From the NCBI GenBank assembly GCA_015711695.1, contig JACVIW010000154.1, positions 1 through 6,022 on the forward strand: a stretch of DNA of 6,022 nucleotides, given 5' to 3'. The notes below the pieces were generated by a model that was not told where the DNA came from, searched no databases, and saw nothing but the letters and a program-made list of their open reading frames with translations. The position numbers were made by a program, and so were the translations under genes. This document shows, piece by piece, positions 5,689-6,022 of the stretch; within the stretch, counting starts at the first letter, position 1; each line of letters begins with the position of its first letter. This DNA comes from Candidatus Geohydrothermomicrobium daggyaiense. GTDB lineage: Bacteria; Actinomycetota; Geothermincolia; Fen-727; JACVIW01.

Positions 5689-5896
5689 CGCTGATCTCTT
5701 TCAGGGTAATATGACCACCCGTTACAAGCTTCTTGAGAATGAGAAAACAACTGCAGCAGAGTTCTTCGTCCTCTCCGGGTTTAAAAAAATTGCAGTCAGA
5801 ACAGAAAAGTCTTTTGAATTCAATTTCGTCTTCGGGTGTAAACGTTCCATTCAAGAAAGCTTTAACCCTTTTCTGAAATTTAGGGAAATCGCCCAA
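5672..5896 (-). CDS. Small cysteine-rich protein of unknown function
   Basis: I do not recognise this gene. From TTG at 5896 it codes for 74 residues, soluble and charged, with CSDC at 32-35 and CCSC at 47-50 separated by an acidic stretch (KPGEDEEL). The five cysteines could bind zinc or an iron-sulfur cluster. The C-terminus (HITLKEISDALKK) is predicted helical. The TTG start is chosen because a perfect GGAGG lies 6 bases upstream. A GTG at 5944 would give 90 residues but has no ribosome site, and the added residues would be read from the Shine-Dalgarno region. The stop falls 17 bases inside the radical SAM gene, so the two are very likely made together. It may be a partner, metal-binding adaptor or even substrate of that enzyme; the sequence does not decide. 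It has no obvious leader/core layout of a classical RiPP precursor. Confidence 0.7.
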   Translation of the reverse strand: MGDFPKFQKRVKAFLNGTFTPEDEIEFKRLFCSDCNFFKPGEDEELCCSCFLILKKLVTGGHITLKEISDALKK

Positions 5897-5902
5897 TCTG
5901 CA

Positions 5903-5907
5903 CCTCC
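5903..5907 (-). promoter_or_regulatory. Ribosome binding site pointing to a TTG start
   Basis: A perfect GGAGG lies 6 bases before TTG at 5896. It is the strongest site in this part of the window and the reason to prefer the 74-residue form of the small cysteine-rich protein over the 90-residue GTG form. Confidence 0.65.
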
Positions 5908-5961
5908 GATATAAAGTTAGCAAATAAAAAGGGTGTTCAACCACTTTTTGTAAGAATAAAT

Positions 5962-5967
5962 ACTATA
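5962..5967 (-). promoter_or_regulatory. Possible -10 element of the small protein/radical SAM operon
   Basis: The minus strand reads TATAGT, five of six matches to the -10 consensus, about 65 bases before the TTG start. The hexamer 17 bases upstream (TAAATA) matches the -35 consensus poorly. The flanking DNA up to the right edge is AT-rich with stops in all three minus frames, as expected for an intergenic region. Confidence 0.25.
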
Positions 5968-6022
5968 TTAGGCTAGTCGGAAAATATTTACCCGTCACTT
6001 ATTTCTTATTTAACCCTGGGAA

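Noticed and set aside
1..6022. CRISPR array, tRNA, rRNA or insertion sequence
   Set aside because: No regularly spaced repeats, no cloverleaf or rRNA-like stretches, and no transposase frame or terminal inverted repeats were seen.

Overview
The window is a piece of a bacterial chromosome in which every supportable gene lies on the minus strand. The left two thirds (about 1-4094) is the start of a division and cell wall (dcw) cluster in the classical order, read right to left: mraZ, rsmH, ftsL, ftsI and the first 99 codons of murE, which runs off the left edge. The genes are packed tightly. The rsmH stop is separated from the ftsL ATG by one base, and ftsL overlaps ftsI by 20 bases. The exception is a 209-base non-coding gap between ftsI and murE. 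FtsI has the three penicillin-binding motifs and no PASTA domain. MraZ has both of its AbrB-like half motifs. The sequence does not place the host firmly: it is a peptidoglycan-making, FtsZ-type-dividing bacterium of moderate GC content, and I would not name a phylum.

The 418-base stretch between mraZ and the next gene (4095-4512) is clearly AT-rich and is the regulatory part of the window. It holds three pairs of GTGG/TGGG repeats, each with a 10-base period, oriented toward mraZ. This is the spacing known for MraZ operators. One pair sits between a -35 and a -10 candidate placed so that transcription would start at the A of the mraZ ATG; mraZ is also the only gene here without a visible Shine-Dalgarno sequence. 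The same region holds a perfect 11-bp inverted repeat, one arm of which overlaps a perfect DnaA box (TGTGGATAA), and a likely rho-independent terminator for the gene upstream.

The right third (4513-5896) is a two-gene operon that ends at that terminator. A small cysteine-rich protein of about 74 residues, probably started at TTG, overlaps by 17 bases a 391-residue radical SAM/SPASM enzyme. The enzyme's first 80 or so residues look like a PqqD/RRE-type peptide-binding domain. This pair is the least familiar item in the window. A peptide- or protein-modifying role is possible, with the small protein as partner or substrate, but nothing in the sequence fixes the substrate.
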